A DNA stretch of 47,050 nucleotides from Sulfurospirillaceae bacterium (GCA_028705785.1 JAQWCT010000001.1:1-47050), one strand, 5' to 3'. Shown: positions 16,628 through 24,400, numbered from the stretch's first letter. A program made the numbers and translations. Notes: generated by a model not told the origin, from the sequence alone.

Positions 16628-17266
16628 TCATCCTCCTGAACTAGGTGTAGAACTTGGGCTACTAGGAGAAGATGTTCCACTTCCGCTACTACTTCCACCA
16701 GATGAGCCAAAAAACCCACTACTTTTAGAAGCACCGCTTGTCCCAGCACTAGATCCAGCAGGTTTATTAAAACTCGAAGAGCTTTTACTATACGCTTGTG
16801 GGCTTTTATAACTTGCTGCTCTTTGGTTTTGAAAATTTTGGTTGTTAAAGAGTTTATTACCTATCCAACTTCCAATCATCGCTCCTGCGATACTAGAGAG
16901 TAAAATTCCTCCTAACCCCATAGAGCCTGAACTCATTTGAGGGTTAGTAAGTGCCGAGGTGTTGTTATCAATTTTTTTGGCTTCATCTTTGACCAATTTA
17001 TCAATCTCTTCTTGCGATAAGATTCGTTCACTCCCATCTGCATTTCTGAGGATAATGCGTGTTGTCGAACTTGGATACTCTTCAGCTATCTTATATTGTC
17101 CTGGGCTTATTTCATCCACAATAACAAGCGCCCCTTGTGTTTTAGCTGCTTCTTTTAAAACATTTTCTTGATTATCTTTTTGTTCACACCCTTGCATACT
17201 TGCAATCACCATCACACCGATACCACCAGCTATCATATAATCTGAAATTTTTCGAATGTATTGCAT
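16628..17266 (-). CDS. UPF0323 family lipoprotein
   Basis: A 212-residue lipoprotein known only as an uncharacterised family in Campylobacterota. The signal peptide ends MQGCEQ (lipidated Cys about 27). A compact domain (about 30-105) is followed by a glycine-rich hydrophobic segment with GAMIGSWIGNKLF, resembling glycine-zipper membrane segments, and a low-complexity Ser/Gly/Pro tail (about 150-212). The start codon overlaps the stop of the upstream HTH gene by one base (TAATG), implying coupled translation. Function unknown; in Campylobacter the counterpart also precedes the ligase gene. Confidence 0.85.
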   Translation of the reverse strand: MQYIRKISDYMIAGGIGVMVIASMQGCEQKDNQENVLKEAAKTQGALVIVDEISPGQYKIAEEYPSSTTRIILRNADGSERILSQEEIDKLVKDEAKKIDNNTSALTNPQMSSGSMGLGGILLSSIAGAMIGSWIGNKLFNNQNFQNQRAASYKSPQAYSKSSSSFNKPAGSSAGTSGASKSSGFFGSSGGSSSGSGTSSPSSPSSTPSSGG

Positions 17267-17988
17267 TAGTTCCCCAATATTTCTTTGAGTTTTTTACCTT
17301 TTTTGATAAATAACTTTCCATCTTTATCCATCACATCATTATCGTGACCTACTTTTTTACCCAATTTATCGCTAATATTTTGTTTTTCTTTCTTAGAAAA
17401 TCCCTTTTCTTTAAGGTAACTTCGCAAATCTCTCCAATCACTATAACCCTCAAACATATGCTCTACTACCTCATTTTCTTCTTCAGTTTCTTCTAAAACA
17501 TCAGCATCTTCAAAAAAGAAAGGGCTATCGTTTTGATGGATACTGGAAGTATTGTTTTCTGGAGTTTTAGCCATGTTTTGCGCCATGGGTTCATTGGAGG
17601 TATGTGCTATTTGTTTATTTGCCAACGATAAAATAACCCTAAGCTGTTCGTCTCTTTCTTTGTAGATAGCTTCAATTCTCTCTTTTGACTCTATCAAAAG
17701 TCTTTCTTTGTCGCTAATTAATTTTTCTTTATCGACTTCAAGCTGTGTATTTTTAAGTTTTACCTCTTCGAGTTGACTCTTGAGTAATTCGATATAGGCA
17801 TTGTCAAACCCACTCTCGACTTTGCGCACTCTAATAGTTTCTTTGACACTGTTTTTTGTTAGCAAAATGTACTTAATGCCATTTTCTATCACACTTTGAA
17901 GTGTTCCTCTGCGCAACCTATTGTATATCGCCTCTTTACTGACGCCCAAAAGCTTTGCTGCTTCAATAACAGTTAGTTTTTTATCCAT
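17266..17988 (-). CDS. HTH and coiled-coil protein of unknown function
   Basis: A 240-residue protein. Residues 1-60 look like a MerR/excisionase-type helix-turn-helix (TVIEAAKLLGVSKEAIYNRLRRGTLQ). Residues about 65-120 form a charged coiled coil (KSQLEEVKLKNTQLEVDKEKL...). A Glu-rich linker (about 155-175) leads to a small basic C-terminal domain (about 178-240) ending KKGKKLKEILGN. It is probably a DNA-binding structural or regulatory protein. It lies between rpsU and the UPF0323 gene; in my memory of Campylobacter those two are neighbours, so this gene may be an insertion in this lineage. Confidence 0.75.
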   Translation of the reverse strand: MDKKLTVIEAAKLLGVSKEAIYNRLRRGTLQSVIENGIKYILLTKNSVKETIRVRKVESGFDNAYIELLKSQLEEVKLKNTQLEVDKEKLISDKERLLIESKERIEAIYKERDEQLRVILSLANKQIAHTSNEPMAQNMAKTPENNTSSIHQNDSPFFFEDADVLEETEEENEVVEHMFEGYSDWRDLRSYLKEKGFSKKEKQNISDKLGKKVGHDNDVMDKDGKLFIKKGKKLKEILGN

Positions 17989-18113
17989 CTTTTTACCTTT
18001 TGATAAGAGCGAGAAGATTTTATTTGCTAACGCTTATGTTATCATAGCTTTGATTAGTTTATTTTGAGAAAGAAGTTTTTTGAAGTTTTTGAGAAAAAAG
18101 TGTAGATAAAAGT

Positions 18114-18143
18114 AAAAATCGAGAAGATAACTTCTCGATTTTT
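18114..18143. terminator. Terminator after rpsU
   Basis: A 13-bp stem with arms AAAAATCGAGAAG (18114-18126) and CTTCTCGATTTTT (18131-18143) around a 4-nt loop. On the minus strand it ends in a T run, 8 bp after the rpsU stop. Confidence 0.85.
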
Positions 18144-18150
18144 GAGTGTG

Positions 18151-18363
18151 TTAGAGTCGTGATTCGTATCTTCTAAGCATATAAAGTCTTTTCAACTGTT
18201 TTTTGCGTGCACTAATCTTATCTTTTTTACGCTTTTCTGTAGCCGTTTCATAGAAACGTCTTGCGCGCACTTCAGTTACAACTAGGTTACGATCAACTTG
18301 TTTTTTAAACTTTCTATAAGCTTCGTCAAATGAATCATTAGGGTGAACTTTAATCCCTGGCAT
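18151..18363 (-). CDS. rpsU: 30S ribosomal protein S21
   Basis: Small-subunit protein of 70 residues, basic throughout, with the family pattern MPGIKVHPNDSFDEAYRKFKKQVDRNLVVTEVRARRFYETATEKRKKD. A good ribosome site (AAAGGTGG) lies ahead of the ATG, and TAGAAT on the minus strand is a plausible -10 inside the GAATTC-TATC-GAATTC repeat. A terminator follows, so it is probably a single-gene unit. S21 helps initiation at natural mRNAs. Confidence 0.97.
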   Translation of the reverse strand: MPGIKVHPNDSFDEAYRKFKKQVDRNLVVTEVRARRFYETATEKRKKDKISARKKQLKRLYMLRRYESRL

Positions 18364-18451
18364 ACTCTTTCACCACCTTTCTGATAAATTTAGGATTGAA
18401 TTCTATCGAATTCCCCTTACATGTAAGCTTAAATAAATAAATCATATCTAA

Positions 18452-18507
18452 TTTTGACGATGAAATATCATTATATATTGACTTATTCCGTCAAAACAAT
18501 GTATACT
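18452..18507 (+). promoter_or_regulatory. Promoter and inverted-repeat operator for the recombinase-like/ccoG operon
   Basis: TTGACT (18478-18483) and TATACT (18502-18507) are separated by 18 bp and read toward the gene at 18545. A perfect 8-bp inverted repeat, TTTTGACG (18452-18459) and CGTCAAAA (18489-18496), brackets the -35 box, with centres 37 bp apart. That geometry suits a regulator that binds two sites on the same or adjacent helical faces. The gap to rpsU (18364-18544) also holds one TTACATGTAA copy at 18417. Confidence 0.5.
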
Positions 18508-18544
18508 TCCATGATGAAAAAAATAATAAAAAGGTGACATTTTT

Positions 18545-19240
18545 ATGAATATAGTCCTTTTGAAAAATAAGAGTGATAATCCAAGTACAACTGTCCAGCA
18601 AAAACAAATTTTCAAATATGCTCATCACCATGGAATAACAATCGATACAACAGAGATAGAAAATTCTGATTATGCTGTCGAATTGGAAGACCGCAAAGAA
18701 TTTAAAGGTTTTTTGAGATCCCTTGAAAATAATGACCATCTCATTATTTTTGATCTCTTCACTTTCTCACAAAATGTTGAAGAGTTAGTTGAAATCTTTA
18801 AATGCCTCCTAACGCGTTCCATCACCGTTCATATTGCCAATATCAATATTGCTATAGAAACAAGTTCTAAACCACTTATTTTATTAGAACTTCTTTCTAA
18901 ACAAGGAGAACTTACTAAAAATATGGAAAAAGAGAAGATACAAGGAAGGCCAAAAGGAAGAATGTCAAAATCAAAATTTGATATTTATAGGTCACAAGTG
19001 ATAGAATTACTTGAAAATCGTGTATCGGTAAGCGAAATATCAAAAGTTTTACATGTAAGCCGTACTTCTTTAAAAGATTACATCAATTCAAGAGGTCTTA
19101 AAGATTTAGTCAAAGCCAAAATATTGTTACTTAAATCTTCAAAAAAACAAATATTTCATGCCAATACCCATACAGCTAAAGAGTGTTCACTAATCAAAGA
19201 GATTATAAATCAACCACAAGGAATAAAAAATGAGTTGTAG
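18545..19240 (+). CDS. Degenerate serine-recombinase-like protein with HTH
   Basis: A 231-residue protein with the layout of a resolvase/invertase: an N-terminal alpha/beta domain (about 1-125) and a C-terminal Hin-type HTH (KFDIYRSQVIELLENRVSVSEISKVLHVSRTSLKDYI, about 140-180), preceded by the GRPKGR element typical of DNA invertases. The catalytic motif normally read as YxRVSTxxQ is here VLLKNKSDNPSTTVQQKQ, and the usual DRLSR is DLFTFSQN. Key residues for strand exchange therefore look lost, and it is more likely a regulator than a recombinase. Its last 11 bp overlap ccoG, pointing to coupled expression with cytochrome oxidase assembly. Confidence 0.75.
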   Translation: MNIVLLKNKSDNPSTTVQQKQIFKYAHHHGITIDTTEIENSDYAVELEDRKEFKGFLRSLENNDHLIIFDLFTFSQNVEELVEIFKCLLTRSITVHIANINIAIETSSKPLILLELLSKQGELTKNMEKEKIQGRPKGRMSKSKFDIYRSQVIELLENRVSVSEISKVLHVSRTSLKDYINSRGLKDLVKAKILLLKSSKKQIFHANTHTAKECSLIKEIINQPQGIKNEL

Positions 19241-20597
19241 TATAGAAAATTCTTCTCAGCCAATTTATCGGTTCAAAAGATATCTTAGTTTTGGACTTAT
19301 ATCAATCATTTCAATCGTGTTACCATTTATTACTATTGATGGGAAACATATCTTTTTACTTAGCTTCGATAAAAAGCAATTGCACCTTTTATTTACTGCA
19401 TTTGATATGCAAGAGCTCTATTTGATGCCTTTTGTACTCATTTTGCTTTTTTTGAGTATCTTTTTTATCACGACACTAGGTGGTAGAGTCTGGTGTGGCT
19501 GGGCTTGTCCTCAAACAAGCTTTAGACTTATTTATCGTGACTTAATAGAGACAAAACTTTTGGGAATTCGCAAGAGCATTAAAAATAAACAAAAAGAGAC
19601 TGAAAGTGGTCAGGGTTTTAAAAAACTTTTAGCGTTCTTGATTTGGTCTGCACTCGCATTTTTGGCTGCAGCAAACTTTATATGGTATTTTGTGCCACCT
19701 GAAGATTTTTTTACTTATCTTCAAAATCCTATGGAACATACAGTTATGTATGGTTTCCTTACCTGTTTAGCGGCTTTTTTGATTTATGACATTATCTCAT
19801 TAAAAGAAGATTTTTGTGTTTATATCTGCCCTTACGCAAGAGTTCAATCTGTATTATTTGATGAAAATACAATTCAGACTATTTACGATGAAAAACGCGG
19901 TGGAAAGATTTTTGATGACCATGGTAACAAGATGGGAAACAAACCACCGCTTCCAAGTGATGATTGCACAGGGTGTGAAGCCTGTGTCAAAGTTTGTCCA
20001 ACACATATAGATATACGAAAAGGTATGCAACTTGAGTGTATCAACTGTCTAGAATGTGCCGATGCTTGTACTCCTATCATGGAAAAATTAGGTAAAAAAT
20101 CACTTATCACTTGGACAAGTGCCAATGAGATAGAAAGAGGTATTAAAACGCAATATCTCCGCTTTAGGACAGTTGCCTATGGTGTAGCGCTCACGATTGC
20201 ACTGATTGGTCTTTTTGCTATGGGTTCAACCAAAGAACATATGCTTCTCAATATTAACCGTACAAGTCAACTTTACAAAATTGCTGATGATGGTAAAACA
20301 ATAGATAATGTTTACACATTTTTATTCCAAAATACAGATTCAAAAGACCATCAGTATTACTTTGAGGTTTCAGATCCTAATATCAAAATTGACAAACCCA
20401 GCGAGCCATTTTTACTCAAGTCTGGAGAAAAAGTCAAAAAAGTAGTTATTCTTTCCTCAATACCTAAAGAAATTAAAGCTGAAGGCGAAGATATCCCTAT
20501 TGTTATTAAGGCATTTGCATTAGATGATAAAGAAAAAATTGTTGTTAATAGAGAAACAATATTTATTTATCCCAAAAAAAGTGACTATCATAACTAG
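19230..20597 (+). CDS. ccoG: Cytochrome c oxidase accessory protein CcoG
   Basis: Membrane iron-sulfur protein (455 residues) that supports copper delivery to cbb3-type oxidase by reducing Cu(II). It has helices at about 20-37, 65-85, 135-155, 170-190 and 316-335, and WCGWACP (88-94). Two [4Fe-4S] sites are visible: Cys246/249/252/256 and Cys270/273/276/280. A C-terminal Ig-like domain (about 350-455) follows, as is standard for CcoG/FixG/RdxA. The ATG overlaps the 3' end of the recombinase-like gene. The oxidase genes themselves are not in the window. Confidence 0.95.
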   Translation: MSCSIENSSQPIYRFKRYLSFGLISIISIVLPFITIDGKHIFLLSFDKKQLHLLFTAFDMQELYLMPFVLILLFLSIFFITTLGGRVWCGWACPQTSFRLIYRDLIETKLLGIRKSIKNKQKETESGQGFKKLLAFLIWSALAFLAAANFIWYFVPPEDFFTYLQNPMEHTVMYGFLTCLAAFLIYDIISLKEDFCVYICPYARVQSVLFDENTIQTIYDEKRGGKIFDDHGNKMGNKPPLPSDDCTGCEACVKVCPTHIDIRKGMQLECINCLECADACTPIMEKLGKKSLITWTSANEIERGIKTQYLRFRTVAYGVALTIALIGLFAMGSTKEHMLLNINRTSQLYKIADDGKTIDNVYTFLFQNTDSKDHQYYFEVSDPNIKIDKPSEPFLLKSGEKVKKVVILSSIPKEIKAEGEDIPIVIKAFALDDKEKIVVNRETIFIYPKKSDYHN

Positions 20598-20606
20598 CTA
20601 CTTTAC

Positions 20607-20633
20607 GGCATAGAGATAACAAATCTCTATGCC
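20607..20633 (+). terminator. Hairpin after ccoG
   Basis: A perfect 11-bp stem, GGCATAGAGAT (20607-20617) and ATCTCTATGCC (20623-20633), with a 5-nt loop, 9 bp after the ccoG stop. There is no T run, so it may act as an mRNA 3' stabiliser or a weak terminator. An ATG at 20629 lies inside the stem and is therefore a poor start for the next gene. Confidence 0.6.
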
Positions 20634-20655
20634 TACTTCCCCAGAAAAGAATAAT

Positions 20656-21057
20656 ATGCCAATCAATAAGCTTTTATTATCTCTCTTCCTTATCTTTTTT
20701 ATAGGTTGCGGAGAGCTTGTAAGTGTGAAAAAATATGATACTGATTTTTTTATTACACAACCCATATCTTTACATGTAGAGGATTCACCCTTAAAAGAAG
20801 ATATCAACGCTTTGTTAATAGCTGCTGGCTTTGTCATTGATGAGAGTAGTTCTATTCTACTAGAGGTTACAAGAGACCCTATCAACACAAATTGCCCACT
20901 TACAAATCCGAAAATGGCAAAAGAAACTTTCATACGAATAAGTGTTGTTCAAAATGGGGAAGAGCGCTATAGAATTCAGCGCAATCAAAAGGGGGAAATG
21001 AGTGTAGGTGATATTCAAAAAGTGATTGAAAAAATGAGAGGTGATTTAGTAAAGTAG
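20656..21057 (+). CDS. Small lipoprotein of unknown function
   Basis: A 133-residue predicted lipoprotein. I place the start at the ATG at 20656, with AGAAAAGA upstream; the longer in-frame start at 20629 is inside a hairpin and puts nine polar residues ahead of the signal peptide. The signal peptide MPINKLLLSLFLIFFIGCGE ends at Cys18. The mature part (about 115 residues) shows no motif I recognise. It follows ccoG on the same strand and may be part of that transcript. A TACATGTA word (20771) encodes Leu-His-Val. Confidence 0.7.
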   Translation: MPINKLLLSLFLIFFIGCGELVSVKKYDTDFFITQPISLHVEDSPLKEDINALLIAAGFVIDESSSILLEVTRDPINTNCPLTNPKMAKETFIRISVVQNGEERYRIQRNQKGEMSVGDIQKVIEKMRGDLVK

Positions 21058-21060
21058 TCA

Positions 21061-21092
21061 CCAGATGATGAAAACATCATCTGGATTTTTTA
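21061..21092. terminator. Convergent terminator between lipoprotein gene and rplT
   Basis: A 10-bp stem, CCAGATGATG (21061-21070) and CATCATCTGG (21075-21084), with loop AAAA and a following T run (ATTTTTTTA). Confidence 0.85.
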
Positions 21093-21094
21093 TA

Positions 21095-21448
21095 TTAAAG
21101 TGCGGCTTTAGCTTGTTTAACAACTACAGCGAACGCTTCGGCATCATTCATAGCCATGTCAGCTAAAATTTTTCTATCTAAGTTGATATTTGCCTTATTT
21201 AAAGCGTTGATAAAGCGAGAATAGCTAATATCGTTTAATCTACAAGCAGCGTTGATTCTGGTGATCCAAAGTCTTCTAAAGTCTCTTTTTTTCTGGCGTC
21301 TATCTCTAAACGCATATACCATACTTCTTTCTAACTGCTCTTTCGCTTTTCTAAAGTGTTTTCTTCTGCCACTGTAGAAGCCTCTTGCCAATTTTAAGAT
21401 TTTCTTATGGCGTCTTCTTCTGACAATACCTGTTTTTACTCTTGCCAT
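21095..21448 (-). CDS. rplT: 50S ribosomal protein L20
   Basis: Large-subunit assembly protein of 117 residues, the standard length, with the hallmark MARVKTGIVRRRRHKKILKLARGFYSGRRKHFRKAKEQ and a helical C-terminal half. L20 represses its own operon in other bacteria by binding a leader that mimics its rRNA site. Here an unusually long 114-bp gap with two hairpins separates it from rpmI, which could hold such a site. Confidence 0.98.
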   Translation of the reverse strand: MARVKTGIVRRRRHKKILKLARGFYSGRRKHFRKAKEQLERSMVYAFRDRRQKKRDFRRLWITRINAACRLNDISYSRFINALNKANINLDRKILADMAMNDAEAFAVVVKQAKAAL

Positions 21449-21478
21449 TGTGTCTCCTTGACCAATAAAATGTCGGTG

Positions 21479-21508
21479 TCCCTAAGGGAACTTGCCCTCT
21501 TTCGAGGG
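21479..21508 (-). promoter_or_regulatory. Paired hairpins in the rpmI-rplT gap (possible L20 leader element)
   Basis: On the minus strand, CCCTC-GAAA-GAGGG (plus 21495-21508) is a stem capped by a GNRA tetraloop. It is followed by the palindrome TCCCTAAGGGA (21479-21489), about 30 nt ahead of rplT. GC-rich structured RNA in an AT-rich gap directly ahead of rplT suggests r-protein feedback control or an RNA-processing site. The sequence alone does not tell which. Confidence 0.4.
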
Positions 21509-21562
21509 GAACATTGCAAATTAATATAATGACTTTATGTCAAAAACTCTTGTTGGATAAAA

Positions 21563-21757
21563 TTATGCTTTACAAAGCATTAATTTTATAGATTTCTCAT
21601 CGCGACTATCTACAACTTTAGACTCTTTCAAACCACGCATTCTTTTGCTTGGTTTTTTAGTAAGAATATGACTTCTAAAGGCTGCGCCTCTTTTAATCTT
21701 GCTCTTACCAATCTTGAAACGCTTAGCTGCACCGCGTACCGTTTTCATTTTCGGCAT
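21563..21757 (-). CDS. rpmI: 50S ribosomal protein L35
   Basis: A 64-residue basic protein beginning MPKMKTVRGAAKRFKIGKSKIKRG, typical L35. The start is the ATG at 21757, with AAAGGAGT just upstream; the open frame extends 21 bp further but without a better ribosome site. It sits between infC and rplT in the classic infC-rpmI-rplT order. Confidence 0.97.
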   Translation of the reverse strand: MPKMKTVRGAAKRFKIGKSKIKRGAAFRSHILTKKPSKRMRGLKESKVVDSRDEKSIKLMLCKA

Positions 21758-21799
21758 GGATACTCCTTTGATGTACACTAAAAATCTGTTTGGATTTGA

Positions 21800-21821
21800 C
21801 CCCTCTAGAAGATTAGAGGGG
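21800..21821 (-). promoter_or_regulatory. Intercistronic hairpin between infC and rpmI
   Basis: A perfect 8-bp stem, CCCCTCTA (21800-21807) and TAGAGGGG (21814-21821), with a 6-nt loop and no T run. It could tune the ratio of IF3 to the ribosomal proteins, by processing or partial termination. Confidence 0.45.
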
Positions 21822-21863
21822 CTATTGTATCTTAATATTTCTTAGAAATAATTAAAAATGAGA

Positions 21864-22379
21864 CTATTTTTTGGGAGTTACCAACATGTTGATATATCTA
21901 CCCTCTAGCTTAGGAGTTTTTTCTCGTTCAGCAATATCTTCAATGAGTGGCCATAAGTTTTCTAAGACATGCTCTCCAGCTTCTGGATTTGACATCTCTC
22001 GTCCACGCAAGAAAACACGAAATCGTACATGCTTGCCCTCTTCTAAGAATTCGCGCGCATGTTTGACTTTATAAGCAATGTCATTTGAGGCAATTTTAAC
22101 CGAAAGTTTAATCTCTTTAATCTCGATTATCTTCTGATTTTTTCTCGCTTCTTTGAGCTTTTTTTCTTGCTGATACTTAAACTTTCCGTAGTTCATAATT
22201 TTACAAACTGGTGGCGTTGCATCTGGAGCAATCAACACTAAATCTAAACCTAACTCATCCGCTTTTGCTAAAGCTTCTTTTCGGGTTATGATCCCATATT
22301 GTGTCCCATCGTCGCCGACACACCTTATCTCGTTTGCTCTAATGTCCTCATTAAGCATTACATCTTTGTCTTTACTCAA
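21864..22379 (-). CDS. infC: Translation initiation factor IF-3
   Basis: A 171-residue IF3 with the N-terminal domain NEDIRANEIRCVGDDGTQYGI, then KFKYQQEKKLKEARKNQK as the basic linker, and a C-terminal domain with KVKHAREFLEEGKHVRFRVFLRGREM. The start is a rare codon, TTG at 22379, overlapping the thrS stop, with GAGG about 7 nt ahead; an internal ATG at 22358 is possible but would remove conserved N-terminal residues. Rare starts on infC are known elsewhere because IF3 proofreads initiation and thereby limits its own synthesis. Confidence 0.96.
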   Translation of the reverse strand: MSKDKDVMLNEDIRANEIRCVGDDGTQYGIITRKEALAKADELGLDLVLIAPDATPPVCKIMNYGKFKYQQEKKLKEARKNQKIIEIKEIKLSVKIASNDIAYKVKHAREFLEEGKHVRFRVFLRGREMSNPEAGEHVLENLWPLIEDIAEREKTPKLEGRYINMLVTPKK

Positions 22380-24193
22380 AAGTGTACCTCACTAAGCTTC
22401 TCCTTTAATTGTGATATTAATTCGTCTTTCGTTAAATTATACTGTATTCTTTCTCTTCTGTCTCTTACTGCGACTGTTTTTTGTTCAACTTCTGCATCGC
22501 CTAAGACTAAAATCATTGGAACACGCATCGTTTCAGCGTTTCTAATGCGTTTATTAAGGCTTTCATTTTTTGAAGATACCTCAACATCAACACCCTCAGC
22601 CATCAATGCGTTAGCCACTTCCTTAGCATAAGTCAAGTGAGCATCCGAAATAGGAATAATAACCACTTGCGTTGGTGCGATAAAGAATGGAAATTCACCC
22701 GCCGTGTGCTCGATTAAAATTCCGATAAATCGCTCAAATGAACCTAAAATCGCACGATGCAACATAACTGGTCGTGCATGTTCATTATTAGCATCCACAT
22801 AAGAAATATCAAATCGCTCTGGCAAGTTAAAATCAACTTGGATGGTTCCACACTGCCATTTTCGCTTCAATGCATCGGTGATTTTAATGTCGATTTTAGG
22901 ACCATAAAATGCCCCGCCACCTTCATCAATGCCGTATTTGATACCATTTTCATCAAGTGCATCTTTAAGCCCTTGTGTTGCTGCAATCCAATACGCCTCA
23001 TCTCCAATAGATTTAGTAGGTCTAGTTGAAATTTCCATATCGTACTTAAATCCAAAAGCACTCATGATAGAATCGACAAAACTTAAAATTTCTATAACAT
23101 TTTCTTTGATTTGGTCAGGTGTACAGAAAATATGTGCATCATCTTGAGTAAATTCGCGCACTCTAAAGAGTCCATGCAACACACCACTTTTTTCATGACG
23201 ATGAACAACACCATACTCAAAAAATTTGAGTGGTAAGTCACGGTAACTTCTTACTTCGTTTTGAAAGACTTTAATGTGACCCAAACAGTTCATCGGCTTA
23301 ATACCGTATTCTGCGTCATCGATCACCGTAAAATACATATTTTCGCCATAATTTTCATAATGACCACTCGTCTTCCATGCATCTGATTTTAAAATCTCAG
23401 GACCACGAACGGGCTGATACCCTCTTTGTCTATGGGCTTTAAATAAAAGTTGTTCGAGTTTACTGCGAAGTCTTCCACCATTGGGTAACCAAATAGGAAG
23501 TCCAGCCCCTACTTCTTCATCAAAAGTAAAGAGTTTAAGTTCATTTCCAATTTTTCGATGATCGCGTTTTTTAGCTTCTTCGATCATGGTGACATAGTCT
23601 TTAAGACTCTCTTTATCCGCAAAAGCAATACCATAAATGCGTGTTAGCATTTCGCGTTTTTCATCACCACCAAGGTATGCACCAGCCACTTTAATGAGTT
23701 TAAAAAATCTCAAATATCGCGTATTGGGGACATGAGGGCCTCGACATAAATCTTCGAAATCACCTTGTTTATAGACAGAAACTTCGCCATCAGGGATACG
23801 AAGTAAAACTTCTTGTTTCAAATCATCATTGGCAAATTGTTTGACAACAGCACTCTTAGTGGTGTAACTTTTTTCAATGGGGAGTTTTGAGTTGGCAATT
23901 TCTTGCATCTTCTTTTCGATCTCTTTAAGATCTGCGTCACCTATCTTTTCGCTTACACGAAAATCATAGTAAAAACCATCTTCTATCACAGGCCCTACAA
24001 AAAATTGTGCATCTTTATAGAGTGCTTTAATCGCTTGAGCCATCATATGTGCACATGAGTGACGAATCAACTCAAGAGCCTCTTTAGAATTATCAAACAA
24101 AATGGCATTTTCGTAAGTGGAGGAAGTGGCAGCAGCAGTTTGAGTATCGATAGTTTGATCGCCTACTTTATAGGCTAAAACATCTTGTGTCAT
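22376..24193 (-). CDS. thrS: Threonyl-tRNA synthetase, short N terminus
   Basis: Class II synthetase of 605 residues charging tRNA-Thr. The editing-domain motif HSCAH is at residues 45-49 (near residue 73 in the E. coli enzyme), so the N-terminal TGS domain is reduced to about 35 weakly matching residues. The catalytic zinc site (MNCLGH, with later His residues), FFEYGVVHRHEKSGVLHGLFRVREFTQDDAH and the C-terminal anticodon-binding domain (APTQVVIIPI onward) are intact. It overlaps infC by 4 bp, so synthetase, IF3 and L35/L20 form one operon. Confidence 0.96.
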   Translation of the reverse strand: MTQDVLAYKVGDQTIDTQTAAATSSTYENAILFDNSKEALELIRHSCAHMMAQAIKALYKDAQFFVGPVIEDGFYYDFRVSEKIGDADLKEIEKKMQEIANSKLPIEKSYTTKSAVVKQFANDDLKQEVLLRIPDGEVSVYKQGDFEDLCRGPHVPNTRYLRFFKLIKVAGAYLGGDEKREMLTRIYGIAFADKESLKDYVTMIEEAKKRDHRKIGNELKLFTFDEEVGAGLPIWLPNGGRLRSKLEQLLFKAHRQRGYQPVRGPEILKSDAWKTSGHYENYGENMYFTVIDDAEYGIKPMNCLGHIKVFQNEVRSYRDLPLKFFEYGVVHRHEKSGVLHGLFRVREFTQDDAHIFCTPDQIKENVIEILSFVDSIMSAFGFKYDMEISTRPTKSIGDEAYWIAATQGLKDALDENGIKYGIDEGGGAFYGPKIDIKITDALKRKWQCGTIQVDFNLPERFDISYVDANNEHARPVMLHRAILGSFERFIGILIEHTAGEFPFFIAPTQVVIIPISDAHLTYAKEVANALMAEGVDVEVSSKNESLNKRIRNAETMRVPMILVLGDAEVEQKTVAVRDRRERIQYNLTKDELISQLKEKLSEVHF

Positions 24194-24246
24194 CGGTATT
24201 TCCTTTTACTTGTATGAACTCCCAAACCAACGGGAGAACAAAAAAA

Positions 24247-24322
24247 TGGTGGTCGCGAGAGGATTCGAACCTCCGACCACTACCTTGTCGAGGTAGTGCT
24301 CTACCAACTGAGCTACGCGGCC
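24247..24322 (-). tRNA. tRNA-Val (GAC anticodon), with encoded CCA
   Basis: A 76-nt cloverleaf on the minus strand. It has a D arm TAGCTCAGTTGGTAGAGC, anticodon stem CTACC/GGTAG, T arm GGTTCGAATCC and a genomic CCA. The 7-nt loop TCGACAA puts GAC at 34-36, decoding GUC and GUU. Two oddities: residue 33 is C instead of the near-universal U, and pair 3-70 of the acceptor stem is C-A where U-A would be perfect. It lies between thrS and lspA. Confidence 0.85.
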
Positions 24323-24386
24323 ATATCATTTTAAGAGTTGAGATTATAGCAAAAAAAATAAGAAAATCAACTTTTTTGTAGAAATT

Positions 24387-24400
24387 CTTTACATGTAAAG
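24387..24400. terminator. TACATGTA hairpin after lspA
   Basis: The perfect 14-bp palindrome CTTTACATGTAAAG lies 4 bp after the lspA stop on the minus strand. It is one of the six intergenic copies of the iterated palindrome. No strong T run follows, so it may not be an efficient terminator by itself. Confidence 0.45.

Noticed and set aside
16613..16630. A third parS-like site where TGTTTCAT follows the TACATGTA word
   Set aside because: Only one half-site matches, the second half is absent.
18545..19240. Recombinase-like gene as a sign of an active mobile element or invertible segment
   Set aside because: Catalytic residues appear lost, no flanking inverted repeats with crossover sites are seen, and it is coupled to ccoG.
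24187..24381. Open frame running across the tRNA on the plus strand
   Set aside because: It is the antisense of the tRNA-Val gene, a well-known false ORF type.
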